Part shown: positions 34,160 to 42,455 of the stretch, piece after piece
Position numbering within the stretch: position 1 is the first letter of the stretch
Layout of the letters: each line of letters starts with the position of its first letter
Assembly (NCBI GenBank): GCA_002423145.1
Contig: DIUU01000013.1
Location: 62,001 to 126,000 of the forward strand
Direction: 5' to 3'
DNA length: 64,000 bases
Origin: Acholeplasmataceae bacterium UBA6150
GTDB lineage: Bacteria > Bacillota_I > Bacilli_A > Acholeplasmatales > UBA5453
The notes under the pieces: model-generated
The model's database searches: none
The model's input: only the letters and a program-made list of their open reading frames with translations
What the model was told of the DNA's origin: nothing
Position numbers and translations under genes: made by a program

Positions 34160-34501
34160 TTATTTAAAACCGATTCGTCTTAATGTTTTTTCTACCAATC
34201 CAACAAAGCTGCTTTCAGCACCCCAATTAAATTTAATTAAAACACCGGTTGACCCACCTGTACTCACCGCATCTACGGTAACTCGATCTTCAATTTGAGT
34301 TAATAAAACAGATAAACTAGCACGGTTACCAGCACGATAATAATATTTTTCAAATACAATCATCCGCGATTTTCCGTTATCGAAAGTCGTGCTTACATCC
34401 AACATGACTTCCCCTGTAATAGAACCATTCACGATGGTATTATAAATCTCACTGGCAACATGCTCAATGGTTCCTGTGCCTACCATTCTAATACTTGGCA
34501 T
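34160..34501 (-). CDS. Small conserved-looking protein of unknown function, 113 aa
   Basis: The start at 34501 (MPSIRMVGTGTIEHVASEI) has AAGGAG 7 nt upstream, clearly better than longer in-frame starts inside mutY. The protein is soluble and predicted alpha/beta, with the segment DVSTTFDNGKSRMIVFEKYYYRAGNRASL followed by GGSTGVLIKFNWGAE-like glycine turns. It resembles small unassigned families seen in Firmicutes (possibly the DUF6054 type), but I am not sure. It overlaps the end of mutY by 14 nt, so it belongs to the phosphatase-mutY transcription unit. Confidence 0.7.
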   Translation of the reverse strand: MPSIRMVGTGTIEHVASEIYNTIVNGSITGEVMLDVSTTFDNGKSRMIVFEKYYYRAGNRASLSVLLTQIEDRVTVDAVSTGGSTGVLIKFNWGAESSFVGLVEKTLRRIGFK

Positions 34502-35510
34502 ATGTCTTCTCCTTAATAATATGTTTATGTGCCGTAGCCATCGGGACATCCTCAAAGGATGTGACGGTTTCGTGCTTCTTTTCATTTTTTATTTTGCCAT
34601 AATACACATCCATCGTCCAAACTAAGTGTGTAAATACATGCTTAAATTGAGAAATGGGTTCAGTGAATACGATGGTATACCCCATCGAATCTAATACATC
34701 CAGTGCATAATTTAGACTATCCGATTCCACTTGTGGCAATAGATATAAACCTTTCAACAAGTTATCAGTAACCTTCCAAACGACAAACCGATTATCCTCG
34801 TCTTGTAAGATAAACGTTTGAAAATGAAGTTCTTTTTTAGCCTTTGCTTTCGCTTTTAAAGGGATACTACTTTGTAGACCTTTTGCTTTCGCAACACAAT
34901 CTAATTTTACTGGACACACCTCACACTGTGGTTTGTGCTTTGTACATAAAGTAGCGCCAAGTTCGATGATGGCTTGGGTATACATATCGGGTCTCTTATC
35001 TTCTAATAAAGTTTGATTAAAAGATTCTAATTTTTGTTTTGTCGAATCCAATGTGATGTCTGTTTCAACTCCAAAATATCTGGATAAAACACGCATCACA
35101 TTGCCATCAATCGCACTGAATTTTTGCTTAAAAGCAATCGAAAGAATCGCGCCAGCGGTATAAGCTCCAATGCCTTTGAGTTGGATGAGATTTTCATATG
35201 TATTTGGAAAGATGCCTTGGTATTTTGAAACAATTTCGATGGCTGTCTTTTGCATGTTGCGAACCCGTGAATAATACCCTAGACCCTCCCATAATTTCAT
35301 TAATCGATCTTCTTCGACCTCTGCTAAATCAAAGATGGTGGGCAACGTCTCAATGAATCGTTTATAGTAAGGAATGACGGTGATGGCTTGGGTTTGTTGT
35401 AACATAATTTCCGATACCCAAATGTAATAGGGATCATCGGTATGTCGCCATGGTAAATCCCGTTTGTGGATTTCATACCACTGAATAATCCTATCGGAAA
35501 AATGACTCAT
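34488..35510 (-). CDS. mutY: A/G-specific adenine glycosylase
   Basis: This 340-aa DNA repair enzyme removes adenine mispaired with 8-oxoguanine. The N-terminal domain has LPWRHTDDPYYIWVSEIMLQQ-type MutY motifs, the helix-hairpin-helix LKGIGAYTAGAILSIAF, and the catalytic Asp in AIDGNVMRVLSR. The 4Fe-4S loop is Cys-X6-Cys-X2-Cys-X5-Cys (from LCTKHKPQCEVCPVKLDC). The C-terminal half is the NUDIX-like 8-oxoG recognition domain. It overlaps the preceding phosphatase gene by 20 nt and the next gene by 14 nt. Confidence 0.96.
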   Translation of the reverse strand: MSHFSDRIIQWYEIHKRDLPWRHTDDPYYIWVSEIMLQQTQAITVIPYYKRFIETLPTIFDLAEVEEDRLMKLWEGLGYYSRVRNMQKTAIEIVSKYQGIFPNTYENLIQLKGIGAYTAGAILSIAFKQKFSAIDGNVMRVLSRYFGVETDITLDSTKQKLESFNQTLLEDKRPDMYTQAIIELGATLCTKHKPQCEVCPVKLDCVAKAKGLQSSIPLKAKAKAKKELHFQTFILQDEDNRFVVWKVTDNLLKGLYLLPQVESDSLNYALDVLDSMGYTIVFTEPISQFKHVFTHLVWTMDVYYGKIKNEKKHETVTSFEDVPMATAHKHIIKEKTYAKY

Positions 35511-36030
35511 CGATATCTAATACGCGAATGCCACAATGCGGAATCATATCATTGATATGGGTAAATGTACCCATGACAATACCATGGCATACCACGATCA
35601 CTTTTTTATATTTTAAATACGGTTTAATGGCTTGATGTGTCCGTTTAGAGAGCGTTTCAAAAGATTCCCATGGGAATTGTGTGTCTGCTTGTCTAACCCC
35701 TTGTTGAGCCATAAATTCTGGGTAAGCTTCGTCTAAATCTTTACGATCAGAAAAAGACGTGTCAGGCATCCATTCGTGTAAATCATTTTCAACCACGAGG
35801 GGAATTTGTGTGATACGAGAGATGATAGCTGCTGTTTGTAGTGCCCGTGTATAGGGTGAAGCTATGATCAATTCAGCACCCGTTAAAATTGACTCTTTAG
35901 CTACCGCTTCTGCCTGTGAAACGCCACGATCGGTTAATTTACCTAAATCATAACCTTGATTTTTGTAACCACGCGCGATAACTTCGTCATAGCGCGGTTC
36001 TCCATGTCTAATAAATATAAATGTTGTCAT
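35491..36030 (-). CDS. Histidine phosphatase family protein
   Basis: This 179-aa protein has the phosphohistidine motif FIRHGEPRYDE at the N-terminus, the Arg of SPYTRALQTAA, and a second His in VVCHGIVMGT. It is shorter and divergent in sequence from the phosphatase at 493-1074. The substrate cannot be named. It is the first gene of a unit with mutY and the 113-aa protein; position next to a repair gene could hint at nucleotide sanitation, but that is a guess. Confidence 0.82.
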   Translation of the reverse strand: MTTFIFIRHGEPRYDEVIARGYKNQGYDLGKLTDRGVSQAEAVAKESILTGAELIIASPYTRALQTAAIISRITQIPLVVENDLHEWMPDTSFSDRKDLDEAYPEFMAQQGVRQADTQFPWESFETLSKRTHQAIKPYLKYKKVIVVCHGIVMGTFTHINDMIPHCGIRVLDIDESFFR

Positions 36031-36143
36031 TTTTAATCACCTACTGAAAGTATACCATAATTTATAGTTAACGAAATACAACTTTGTTCTGTTTGTGAAA
36101 ACACTTTTATGTTGCTAAAACACCTGTCCAAACAAAATTTTTA

Positions 36144-36152
36144 TGTTATACT
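36144..36152 (+). promoter_or_regulatory. Extended -10 promoter of the nitroreductase gene
   Basis: TGTTATACT fits an extended -10. It places the transcript start near 36159, supporting the ATG at 36175 over an in-frame ATG at 36109. Confidence 0.55.
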
Positions 36153-36174
36153 TCAATTGAAAGTTGGGATACCC

Positions 36175-36792
36175 ATGACTATTACAAACAATCATTTTGA
36201 TGACATCATGAAGAATCGTCGATCAATCCGAAAATACAAAGAAGTTGAAATTACTGATCATACCATTAAAGCTATTTTTGAATTGGCTTTACGTGCACCT
36301 TCAGCAAACAATTTACAACCTTGGACCTTCCGAGTCATTAAATCCAAAGCCGCTAAAGACCAATTTTCTCATTTATTCAAATGGAATCGTTCTCAATACG
36401 AAACGAGTTCTGCGATGATCATTGTACTGGTGGATACTCGATTCGCTAGCCGTGCACCACAAATATATGATAAGGCTGTTTCGCAAGGCTCGATGAGTAT
36501 CGAGGTACGTGATAGACAGCTTGAAAACTTTAAAAAACAAAATCCCAATCCGCTGGATGTTTTAAAAACTGCCTATCTTGATGCTGGTTTAGTCGCCATG
36601 AACATCATGTTGACTGCGCGCAGTTTTGGATACGACACTTGCCCGATTGGTGGGTTTGATCGATTAAACGCCCCTCTTGCTTTTGGCTTAGAAAATCATG
36701 AAGCTGTGATGGCCATTTCGATCGGTGTTGCTGATGATTTTGGAAACAATTCCGTACGATTAGACTTCGACCAAGTGGGACAAATCCATTAA
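36175..36792 (+). CDS. Nitroreductase family FMN protein
   Basis: This 205-aa protein belongs to the nitroreductase family of FMN-dependent NAD(P)H oxidoreductases. The N-terminal FMN-phosphate motif is NRRSIRKYK, followed by APSANNLQPWTFRVI. The C-terminal DTCPIGGFD and the NIMLTARSFGYD block match the family. Substrates could be quinones, nitro compounds or flavins; none can be chosen. It is a single gene, closed by the terminator shared with pepC. Confidence 0.9.
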   Translation: MTITNNHFDDIMKNRRSIRKYKEVEITDHTIKAIFELALRAPSANNLQPWTFRVIKSKAAKDQFSHLFKWNRSQYETSSAMIIVLVDTRFASRAPQIYDKAVSQGSMSIEVRDRQLENFKKQNPNPLDVLKTAYLDAGLVAMNIMLTARSFGYDTCPIGGFDRLNAPLAFGLENHEAVMAISIGVADDFGNNSVRLDFDQVGQIH

Positions 36793-36816
36793 AAAAAGGA
36801 CAAAATTGTCCTTTTT
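36793..36816. terminator. Bidirectional terminator between the nitroreductase gene and pepC
   Basis: AAAAAGGAC/GTCCTTTTT stem (9 bp) with loop AAAATT. The convergent pepC gene ends at 36815. Confidence 0.88.
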
Positions 36817-38140
36817 ATTTTGCTAAAGATCCCATCGGGTCCCATGGTTTTAAAATCACTGGTTCTGCTTGATAAGCATTCAATTCTGCTTCTGTTAAGT
36901 ACTTTTTGTGAACCACTGCTTGATAGGTATTTTCATCAAACCATGCCCCACTCATTAAGTAATAACCTTTCAAACCACGTTCATTTCCCCAAGAGTTTTC
37001 AATTTTCCATTTGGTTGGTAAGTCATTTTCTAAATTGACACCCGTAATGACCATCGCATGGTTCATAGCCCCTTGAAGGTAATCCAATTTTTGATCTTTG
37101 GTCATAGAAAAACTCATTTGAAATGCAGTTTCATAGTCATACGCCAGATTGTCCCAAACGCCTTTTTCACGATCACCATCACGTGAAACATCGGCACCAA
37201 ACCAAACGATTTCGTTATCTTTTAGTTGTGAAACAACCAATCCTTTTAATCGTTCCATTGGTACATTCAAATGAATGATTGGTTTACCACCCAAAACATT
37301 ACCTAAATAGGCAATCGTATAGCTTCTCATGTATGGTTTGTCTTCGGTTGGAGAATGGATAATCGATACATAGTCATTTAAATCCACATCTAAGTGATCG
37401 AAAAATGCTTTTGGTGATTCAAATGGTACGTTCGCATACTGATGATCTTTATTCACATATTCAAATCGAATGGCTTTTGGTGGTATTCCAAAATTGGTAC
37501 ATAAAAAGCCGTATAATTCTGATAAAACCTGTGTTTTTAATTGATTCTTGAGTTCTATTTGAGAAGCTTGAGCGAATAATCTCGCCTCAGCTGCATATTT
37601 TCTCAATTTGATATTAATTAAACGATTCATCGCAGCGGTATTGGATGAAGCGAATGTTTCTGGCATTTGTTCTTTTGGAACTACCCCATACTTATCCACC
37701 AATGAGACAAACATATCCCATTGTCCACCATCTTGTATCCCCATTTGTAGTAGGTGTTTTAGTGTCCTGTCATCGGAATCGCATAGAAGAAAATCATCCA
37801 TCGCTTCTAAAAAATAATTGATCTTTTCAAATTTGTCCCAAAATGCTTGGTAATTTTGTGAAAATTCAAATTCTTTCAAATTGTACTTTTTTGCAACCAA
37901 TTCTCGTAATATGTTCAACCCTGCAAATAACCAACAACGACCTGAGGCTTTTTGATTGGTCACAGGTAATGTTTCGATATCAATCGAAAAACGAAATTGA
38001 GTCGATTGTTCAGATTCACTCACAAACGCAATCGTATCAACAGCATTTTTGGATAAGGCTCTACGCATGGCTTTTTGATGGGTATCTTTTTGATAAGATT
38101 GGTCCATAATTTCAATGGTTTGAAGAGATACAGCTTTCAT
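36815..38140 (-). CDS. pepC: Aminopeptidase C (bleomycin-hydrolase family, C1B)
   Basis: This 441-aa cytosolic cysteine aminopeptidase is usually a hexamer. The catalytic Cys lies in QKASGRCWLFAGLN, the His in GAMNHAMVITG, and the Asn in KIENSWGNE. The oxyanion Gln precedes the Cys. The C-terminal arm that reaches the active site ends in PMGSLAK. It would release amino acids from peptides alongside PepV and the M16 pair. AAAGGAG precedes the ATG, with a promoter at 38165-38193. Confidence 0.95.
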   Translation of the reverse strand: MKAVSLQTIEIMDQSYQKDTHQKAMRRALSKNAVDTIAFVSESEQSTQFRFSIDIETLPVTNQKASGRCWLFAGLNILRELVAKKYNLKEFEFSQNYQAFWDKFEKINYFLEAMDDFLLCDSDDRTLKHLLQMGIQDGGQWDMFVSLVDKYGVVPKEQMPETFASSNTAAMNRLINIKLRKYAAEARLFAQASQIELKNQLKTQVLSELYGFLCTNFGIPPKAIRFEYVNKDHQYANVPFESPKAFFDHLDVDLNDYVSIIHSPTEDKPYMRSYTIAYLGNVLGGKPIIHLNVPMERLKGLVVSQLKDNEIVWFGADVSRDGDREKGVWDNLAYDYETAFQMSFSMTKDQKLDYLQGAMNHAMVITGVNLENDLPTKWKIENSWGNERGLKGYYLMSGAWFDENTYQAVVHKKYLTEAELNAYQAEPVILKPWDPMGSLAK

Positions 38141-38164
38141 ATATAAATCACTCCTTTAAAAAAG

Positions 38165-38193
38165 ATTATACGCTTTAAAGAAACGAATTAAAA
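38165..38193 (-). promoter_or_regulatory. Promoter of pepC
   Basis: Minus strand TATAAT (38165-38170) with a weak -35 TTTTAA (38188-38193) at 17-nt spacing. Confidence 0.5.
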
Positions 38194-38196
38194 GAC

Positions 38197-38230
38197 AAAA
38201 AAGTGAACATTTTATATGATGTTCACTTTT
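38197..38230 (-). terminator. Terminator of the endonuclease lipoprotein gene
   Basis: Minus strand AAAAGTGAACAT/ATGTTCACTTTT (12-bp stem, 8-nt loop) followed by TT. It is the strongest hairpin in this part of the window. Confidence 0.9.
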
Positions 38231-38237
38231 CACTTTT

Positions 38238-39557
38238 TTACGAATTATAGATTAAACTAACCAACTCTGGATGGTCGATAAATGGGTTTCGATTCCCTTG
38301 ATAGCCGAATAGAACGTCGTTGCGATTTCTTTCAAAATCATCGACTGGGTCTTGAATGTGCCATAATAATAAGGTTTGTAAATCCCCCATTTGGAATATC
38401 GCTGGTTTTTGTAGGCCAGTTAAATTAACTAGACTGAGTTGATCCCAACGAATATCCATATAGAATAGGATTCTCGCAATATCTCCATGAATCGCTGTGC
38501 GTTCAGGATAATAGGACTCTGTAGTTGTTGTTAAACCAAACCATTTGTTACTACGAGATGTGTTAATTGCTGGATTTGAAGGTTTTAAATTATGTAAGTC
38601 TGACGCGATATTGATAACGGTATTGGAAGCAGCGGCACCTAGTAAGGATTGTGGCCACACATGTTCTTTATTCCATGTAGTTCCACCATCCCACGTTGCA
38701 TTGTAGGAAGCACCTGTGTAAAATTCAATCAATCGACTACTATTATTGGGATCACGATCGGTCACTTGAAGTGCTGTATTGCCAAATACATATTGTCTAC
38801 CCGTCATTTGTTCTAATAAGTTATTCAAGAATATGATTAAATTCGGACCTGATAAACCATCCATACCCAAATAATAACCTGTATATTGTACTTCTTTCCA
38901 TTTCGCATAGATGATGGTATTTTGGATGATTGGTAAGTCAAATTCATATTTGGTTTCTCCAATGAACCATCCTTCAAAAGTGTGATTTTCTTTTTCAGGG
39001 TTGTTGGGTTTGATTGGAATGCCACCAGAATTGACTTCTTGGCTTGGAATGACGGTCCCTCCGGAGGTTTCAAATCCCACGGTAAATACAATCGGATTCC
39101 ATACGGCATAAATAACGATGTTTTGAGTTACAGGGACATCAAAATTGTAGACAGCATCATTGTATTCCCAGTGTGAGAATGTATAATGTGTTCTGGTTGG
39201 GTTACCTGGTCTTAAAGCATTATCCCCATGAGGAATGCTTTGTTGTGGGACTGGTGTCCCATAAGTAATAAAAGTAATCGATCTCATCACTTTGGTCCAT
39301 CGTGCAGTAATGGTCACATTTTCTTCTAACTTTTGATTAAAGTCAAAAGGAATTTCGCCAATATACCAACCAGCAAATATGTGATTGAGCAGTACAGGCG
39401 TTTCTGGTACAGTAACGCGGCTATTGACTTCAATGGTAAGTACGGTAACTTCAGATCCATTTTGCGGATCAATGGTAACTTTAATCGGTTTAGGTACACA
39501 CGCAATCAACGTGAGCACAAGGGCAGATAAGACCAACATAATACTGAGTTTTTTCAT
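38238..39557 (-). CDS. Secreted lipoprotein: Listeria-Bacteroides-type repeats plus endonuclease I domain
   Basis: This 439-aa protein has a lipoprotein signal (Cys20 in LTLIAC). Three InlB-type B-repeats of about 65 residues follow (about 25-220), each with an aromatic GW turn (IFAGWYIG, TFSHWEYN, TFEGWFIG) and ending in YA-x-W (ITARWTK, IYAVWNP, IYAKWKE). The C-terminal domain is of the bacterial endonuclease I type, with NKEHVWPQSLLG and DLHNLKPSNPAINTSR containing the catalytic His and metal-site residues. It is predicted to be a surface nuclease that degrades external DNA. It starts only 20 nt after the tRNA-Arg(CCT) gene, with AGGGGA as ribosome-binding site. Confidence 0.9.
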   Translation of the reverse strand: MKKLSIMLVLSALVLTLIACVPKPIKVTIDPQNGSEVTVLTIEVNSRVTVPETPVLLNHIFAGWYIGEIPFDFNQKLEENVTITARWTKVMRSITFITYGTPVPQQSIPHGDNALRPGNPTRTHYTFSHWEYNDAVYNFDVPVTQNIVIYAVWNPIVFTVGFETSGGTVIPSQEVNSGGIPIKPNNPEKENHTFEGWFIGETKYEFDLPIIQNTIIYAKWKEVQYTGYYLGMDGLSGPNLIIFLNNLLEQMTGRQYVFGNTALQVTDRDPNNSSRLIEFYTGASYNATWDGGTTWNKEHVWPQSLLGAAASNTVINIASDLHNLKPSNPAINTSRSNKWFGLTTTTESYYPERTAIHGDIARILFYMDIRWDQLSLVNLTGLQKPAIFQMGDLQTLLLWHIQDPVDDFERNRNDVLFGYQGNRNPFIDHPELVSLIYNS

Positions 39558-39577
39558 TTTTTTCCCCTATTTTTAAG

Positions 39578-39653
39578 TGGCGATCCGGAAAGGACTCGAA
39601 CCTTCAACCGTTACCTTAGGACGGTACTGCTCTATCCATTGAGCTACCGGACC
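39578..39653 (-). tRNA. tRNA-Arg(CCT)
   Basis: A 76-nt cloverleaf. The acceptor GGTCCGG pairs with CCGGATC (one G-U). The D arm is GCTC/GAGC. The anticodon loop is GTCCTAA with CCT at 39618-39620. The T arm contains GGTTCGAGTCC. The 3' CCA is encoded. The lipoprotein gene starts 20 nt downstream with no terminator between. Confidence 0.95.
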
Positions 39654-39680
39654 CACTGCTTTTCTATATATTATACCTTA

Positions 39681-39709
39681 AAAGAAAATAAAGCCCATCA
39701 TTGATGGGC
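39681..39709 (-). terminator. Terminator-like hairpin between the two tRNA-Arg genes
   Basis: Minus strand GCCCATC/GATGGGC (7 bp) followed by TTTATTTTCTTTT. A TATAAT (minus, 39670-39675) just downstream could restart transcription for the second tRNA. Confidence 0.65.
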
Positions 39710-39746
39710 ATTTACAAGCAAGTCAATGACTTGATAATGTCTATAA

Positions 39747-39823
<77 letters not shown>

Positions 39824-39841
39824 AAATTTGACAGCATGGTT

Positions 39842-39870
39842 ATTATAACCCAAAATATAGCCGTTGTAAA
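39842..39870 (-). promoter_or_regulatory. Promoter of the tRNA-Arg pair
   Basis: Minus strand TTTACA (39865-39870), 17 nt, TATAAT (39842-39847). Confidence 0.8.
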
Positions 39871-39911
39871 GACAAAACTTTAATCAAACCAATTTTCATT
39901 ATATAGAATAG

Positions 39912-39936
39912 AAAAAGGGATGTCGCCATCCCTTTT
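39912..39936 (-). terminator. Terminator of the marR gene
   Basis: Minus strand AAAAGGGATG-GCGA-CATCCCTTTT hairpin (10 bp) with trailing T. Confidence 0.88.
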
Positions 39937-39944
39937 AAAAACAA

Positions 39945-40373
39945 CTAGATCTTTCCAACTACGTTGATTTTGTTTAAAATGCGGAATAAAGTTTTGGTAT
40001 CTTGTTCGCCAAGATGTTTCATCAACTTTTGAATGCGTGCATAATAAACTTCTTGGACGCTTTCAACAAAAGCTTGTCCCTTTTCAGTCAAAAGTACATA
40101 CGTAACGCGGTGATCTGATTTAGAGTCCCTACGTGCTAAGTAGCCATCTTCCACAAGCTTGTTCATCTTGTGAGTGATTGCTGGTAATGTGACCTTTAAA
40201 CGTTTTGCGATAGCAGATGGCTTTATCCCCGTTGGATCACCAAATGCGACTGAGAATAGTAGTGTGATATCCGCATCACTCAAAGCGTACTTTTTGTGAC
40301 GATAAATTCCACTCTTTCTGAGTCCTTGCAATGCTCTTTCAAAGTCTTGTGCAAAAACTAATTTTTCGTTCAT
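39945..40373 (-). CDS. MarR family transcriptional regulator
   Basis: This 142-aa protein is a winged-helix dimer of the MarR type. The recognition-helix region is IKPSAIAKRLKVTLPAITHKMN, and the wing contains GYLARRDSKSDHRVTYVLLTEKG. MarR proteins usually repress nearby genes and respond to small phenolic or lipophilic ligands, or to redox signals. It appears alone in its transcription unit, and two inverted half-sites flank its own -10, suggesting autoregulation. Other targets are not evident. The ribosome-binding site lies in a run of G (AAGGGGGG). Confidence 0.9.
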   Translation of the reverse strand: MNEKLVFAQDFERALQGLRKSGIYRHKKYALSDADITLLFSVAFGDPTGIKPSAIAKRLKVTLPAITHKMNKLVEDGYLARRDSKSDHRVTYVLLTEKGQAFVESVQEVYYARIQKLMKHLGEQDTKTLFRILNKINVVGKI

Positions 40374-40386
40374 AGTAATTCCCCCC

Positions 40387-40432
40387 TTACTAATACACTA
40401 TCATTATAGCGTTTTTTTTAGTAAAATGTAAA
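40387..40432 (-). promoter_or_regulatory. marR promoter flanked by inverted TTAGTAA half-sites
   Basis: Minus strand TTTACA (40427-40432), 18 nt, TATAAT (40403-40408). TTACTAA (40387-40393) and TTAGTAA (40418-40424) form an inverted repeat whose centres are 31 bp apart, about three helical turns, bracketing the -10. Confidence 0.65.
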
Positions 40433-40481
40433 GAATAAGTAATCAGATGTCATTAAAATTTAAAAATTCACATCTTTTAAA

Positions 40482-40515
40482 AACAAAAGCACTCGAATAG
40501 GTTACTTTCGAGTGC
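40482..40515 (-). terminator. Terminator of the phoH-to-trmK operon
   Basis: Minus strand GCACTCGA/TCGAGTGC (8 bp, 11-nt loop) followed by TTTTGTTTTT. Confidence 0.88.
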
Positions 40516-40525
40516 ATTCTTATAA

Positions 40526-41164
40526 TCATATGAGCAAATCTATTATTTCGCTTAAGTATGAGATTTTGAGACCAAAAACTTGTTTTTTATGTCCATTTGC
40601 TTTATTAAAGTTGCGTTTTAAAATAGCCATTTGATTTTCATAGTAAGCTAAAGCATTTTTTTTATTTTTCAACATTGGACCCACAAATAGATCTTTCTCA
40701 TTTAAAATCATATGTCCTTTTTCACATACGATGATGACATAATGAAATTTATCAAAAACAGTTATTTCATCGACGATTTTATATTGATTATTGGATAAGT
40801 ACAATCTTAGCTCATCCACATGATTATTGACTTGTAAAATATACTTTTTAGCCGGGGTGTGGGACTGACTCAAAATATTTTTTGCCAAATGCATGCCCAT
40901 ACCTGCGATCAGTACCCCATCGTAGGTATCTTCGATGTTTTTGAACCCATCACTGAGAACTACTTTGATCTCATTACTTAACCCTGAATTCATCACATTA
41001 CGGCGGGCATTTTCAAGGGGTTTAGGATTCACATCACAAGCGATTGCTTTATGGATGTAGCCTTTTTGAATGGCATCAATGACGACATAGCCATGGTCTG
41101 TACCGATGTCTAAAAGTGTATCGATGCCTTGAGTCAACTGGCTAAGTGCTTCGATTCTAGTCAT
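40526..41164 (-). CDS. trmK: tRNA (adenine(22)-N1)-methyltransferase
   Basis: This 212-aa SAM-dependent enzyme methylates A22 in tRNA. The SAM motif LLDIGTDHGYVVIDAIQKG and the ACDVNPKPLENARRN strand are diagnostic. GVLIAGMG follows, with the C-terminal coiled-coil region FNKANGHKKQVFGLKIS. It lies immediately after rpoD (stop and start overlap as TAATG), the same position as in Bacillus. It is the last gene of the large operon and is closed by the terminator at 40482-40515. Confidence 0.94.
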   Translation of the reverse strand: MTRIEALSQLTQGIDTLLDIGTDHGYVVIDAIQKGYIHKAIACDVNPKPLENARRNVMNSGLSNEIKVVLSDGFKNIEDTYDGVLIAGMGMHLAKNILSQSHTPAKKYILQVNNHVDELRLYLSNNQYKIVDEITVFDKFHYVIIVCEKGHMILNEKDLFVGPMLKNKKNALAYYENQMAILKRNFNKANGHKKQVFGLKISYLSEIIDLLI

Positions 41165-42441
41165 TATTTGCGGGTTAAGTTGAAGTCTTTGAGCTTCTTT
41201 TGACGGCTTGGTTGTCTCAATTTACGTAATGCCTTGGATTCGATTTGACGAATTCTTTCTCTGGTTACACCAAATTCTTTACCGACTTCTTCAAGGGTAT
41301 GGGTTTTTCCATCCAATAAGCCATAACGCAATCTCAATACTTTTTCTTCACGGTCTGTTAAGGTTTCTAAAACTTCATCTAGTGTCCTTTTAACCATTTC
41401 TTGAACAGTATATTCATACGGATTTAGTGCAGTAGGATCGGAGATAAAATCACCTAAAGATGAATCTTCTTCTTCACCTACAGGGGCTTCGAGTGAGATG
41501 GGTTCTTGAGCAATCTTTTGGATGGCTTGAACACGTTCTGCTGTGATGCCCATACGTTCACCAATTTCTTCTGGGGACGGTTCGCGAGATAATTCTTGGA
41601 CCAATTGTCTTTGAATACGAACCAATTTATTGATGGTTTCAACCATATGTACTGGAATACGAATGGTTCTCGCTTGGTCAGCGACCGCTCTGGTGATGGC
41701 TTGGCGAATCCACCAAGTTGCGTAGGTGGAAAACTTGAATCCTTTTTCGTGGTCAAATTTATCAACAGCGCGCATTAGACCCATGTTACCTTCTTGAATC
41801 AGGTCTAAAAATAGCATACCTCTACCCACATAGCGTTTCGCAATCGAAACGACCAGGCGGTAATTGGCTTCAACCAAACGGTTTTTCGCATAAATGGCAT
41901 CTTCAACCATATTTTCAAGTTGTAATCGTTCTTCTTCAGGGATGTCGACTTGATCATTTTTCATGTCATCTAACTGTTCTTGAGCAAATCTACCATTGTT
42001 CACACGAACAGCCAAATTGACTTCTTCATCGCTGTTTAATAGTGGAATACGACCGATTTCTTTTAAGTACATGCGTACAGGGTCATCGACCTTAATCGAA
42101 GATGGTAAAGATTCAATGTTTAAAAGTTCTTCTTCTTTGATATCTTCGATTTCAAGCGATGATAACGAAAGTTGGTCAAAATCAATATCTTCATCGATAT
42201 CGTCTTCTTCATCATCCAATTCATGAACTTCGTTGATTACAGGGACTTCTACGTCATCTAGAATGTCTTCTTCGACTTCTAAATTCATGATATCGATATC
42301 CTCATCGAGTAAGGCTGCCTCTATGGCCAAATAATCTGCAGTCCCAAAAGCAGCGTGCTTCGTGACGTCGCTAAAGTTTACCTCGTTGTTATTCTTTTTG
42401 CCGATTTTGATTAAATCAGCAATGACTTTTTCTAAATTCAT
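41164..42441 (-). CDS. rpoD: RNA polymerase primary sigma factor
   Basis: This 425-aa sigma-70 protein has an acidic N-terminal region (about 70-115) and region 1.2 (DPVRMYLKEIGRIPLL). Region 2 contains DLIQEGNMGLMRAVDKFD and YATWWIRQAITRAVADQ. Region 3 follows, and region 4.2 contains TLEEVGKEFGVTRERIRQIE. It matches primary sigma factors throughout and should direct most transcription from TTGACA/TATAAT promoters. AAGGAG precedes the ATG. A second sigma-70 gene lies 14 nt upstream in the same operon. Confidence 0.96.
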   Translation of the reverse strand: MNLEKVIADLIKIGKKNNNEVNFSDVTKHAAFGTADYLAIEAALLDEDIDIMNLEVEEDILDDVEVPVINEVHELDDEEDDIDEDIDFDQLSLSSLEIEDIKEEELLNIESLPSSIKVDDPVRMYLKEIGRIPLLNSDEEVNLAVRVNNGRFAQEQLDDMKNDQVDIPEEERLQLENMVEDAIYAKNRLVEANYRLVVSIAKRYVGRGMLFLDLIQEGNMGLMRAVDKFDHEKGFKFSTYATWWIRQAITRAVADQARTIRIPVHMVETINKLVRIQRQLVQELSREPSPEEIGERMGITAERVQAIQKIAQEPISLEAPVGEEEDSSLGDFISDPTALNPYEYTVQEMVKRTLDEVLETLTDREEKVLRLRYGLLDGKTHTLEEVGKEFGVTRERIRQIESKALRKLRQPSRQKKLKDFNLTRK

Positions 42442-42455
42442 GTGTTAACTCCTTA

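Noticed and set aside
38836..39480. Repeats that could be taken for a CRISPR or tandem DNA array
   Set aside because: The similarity is at protein level only (three InlB-type repeats of about 65 residues). There are no identical short DNA repeats with spacers.
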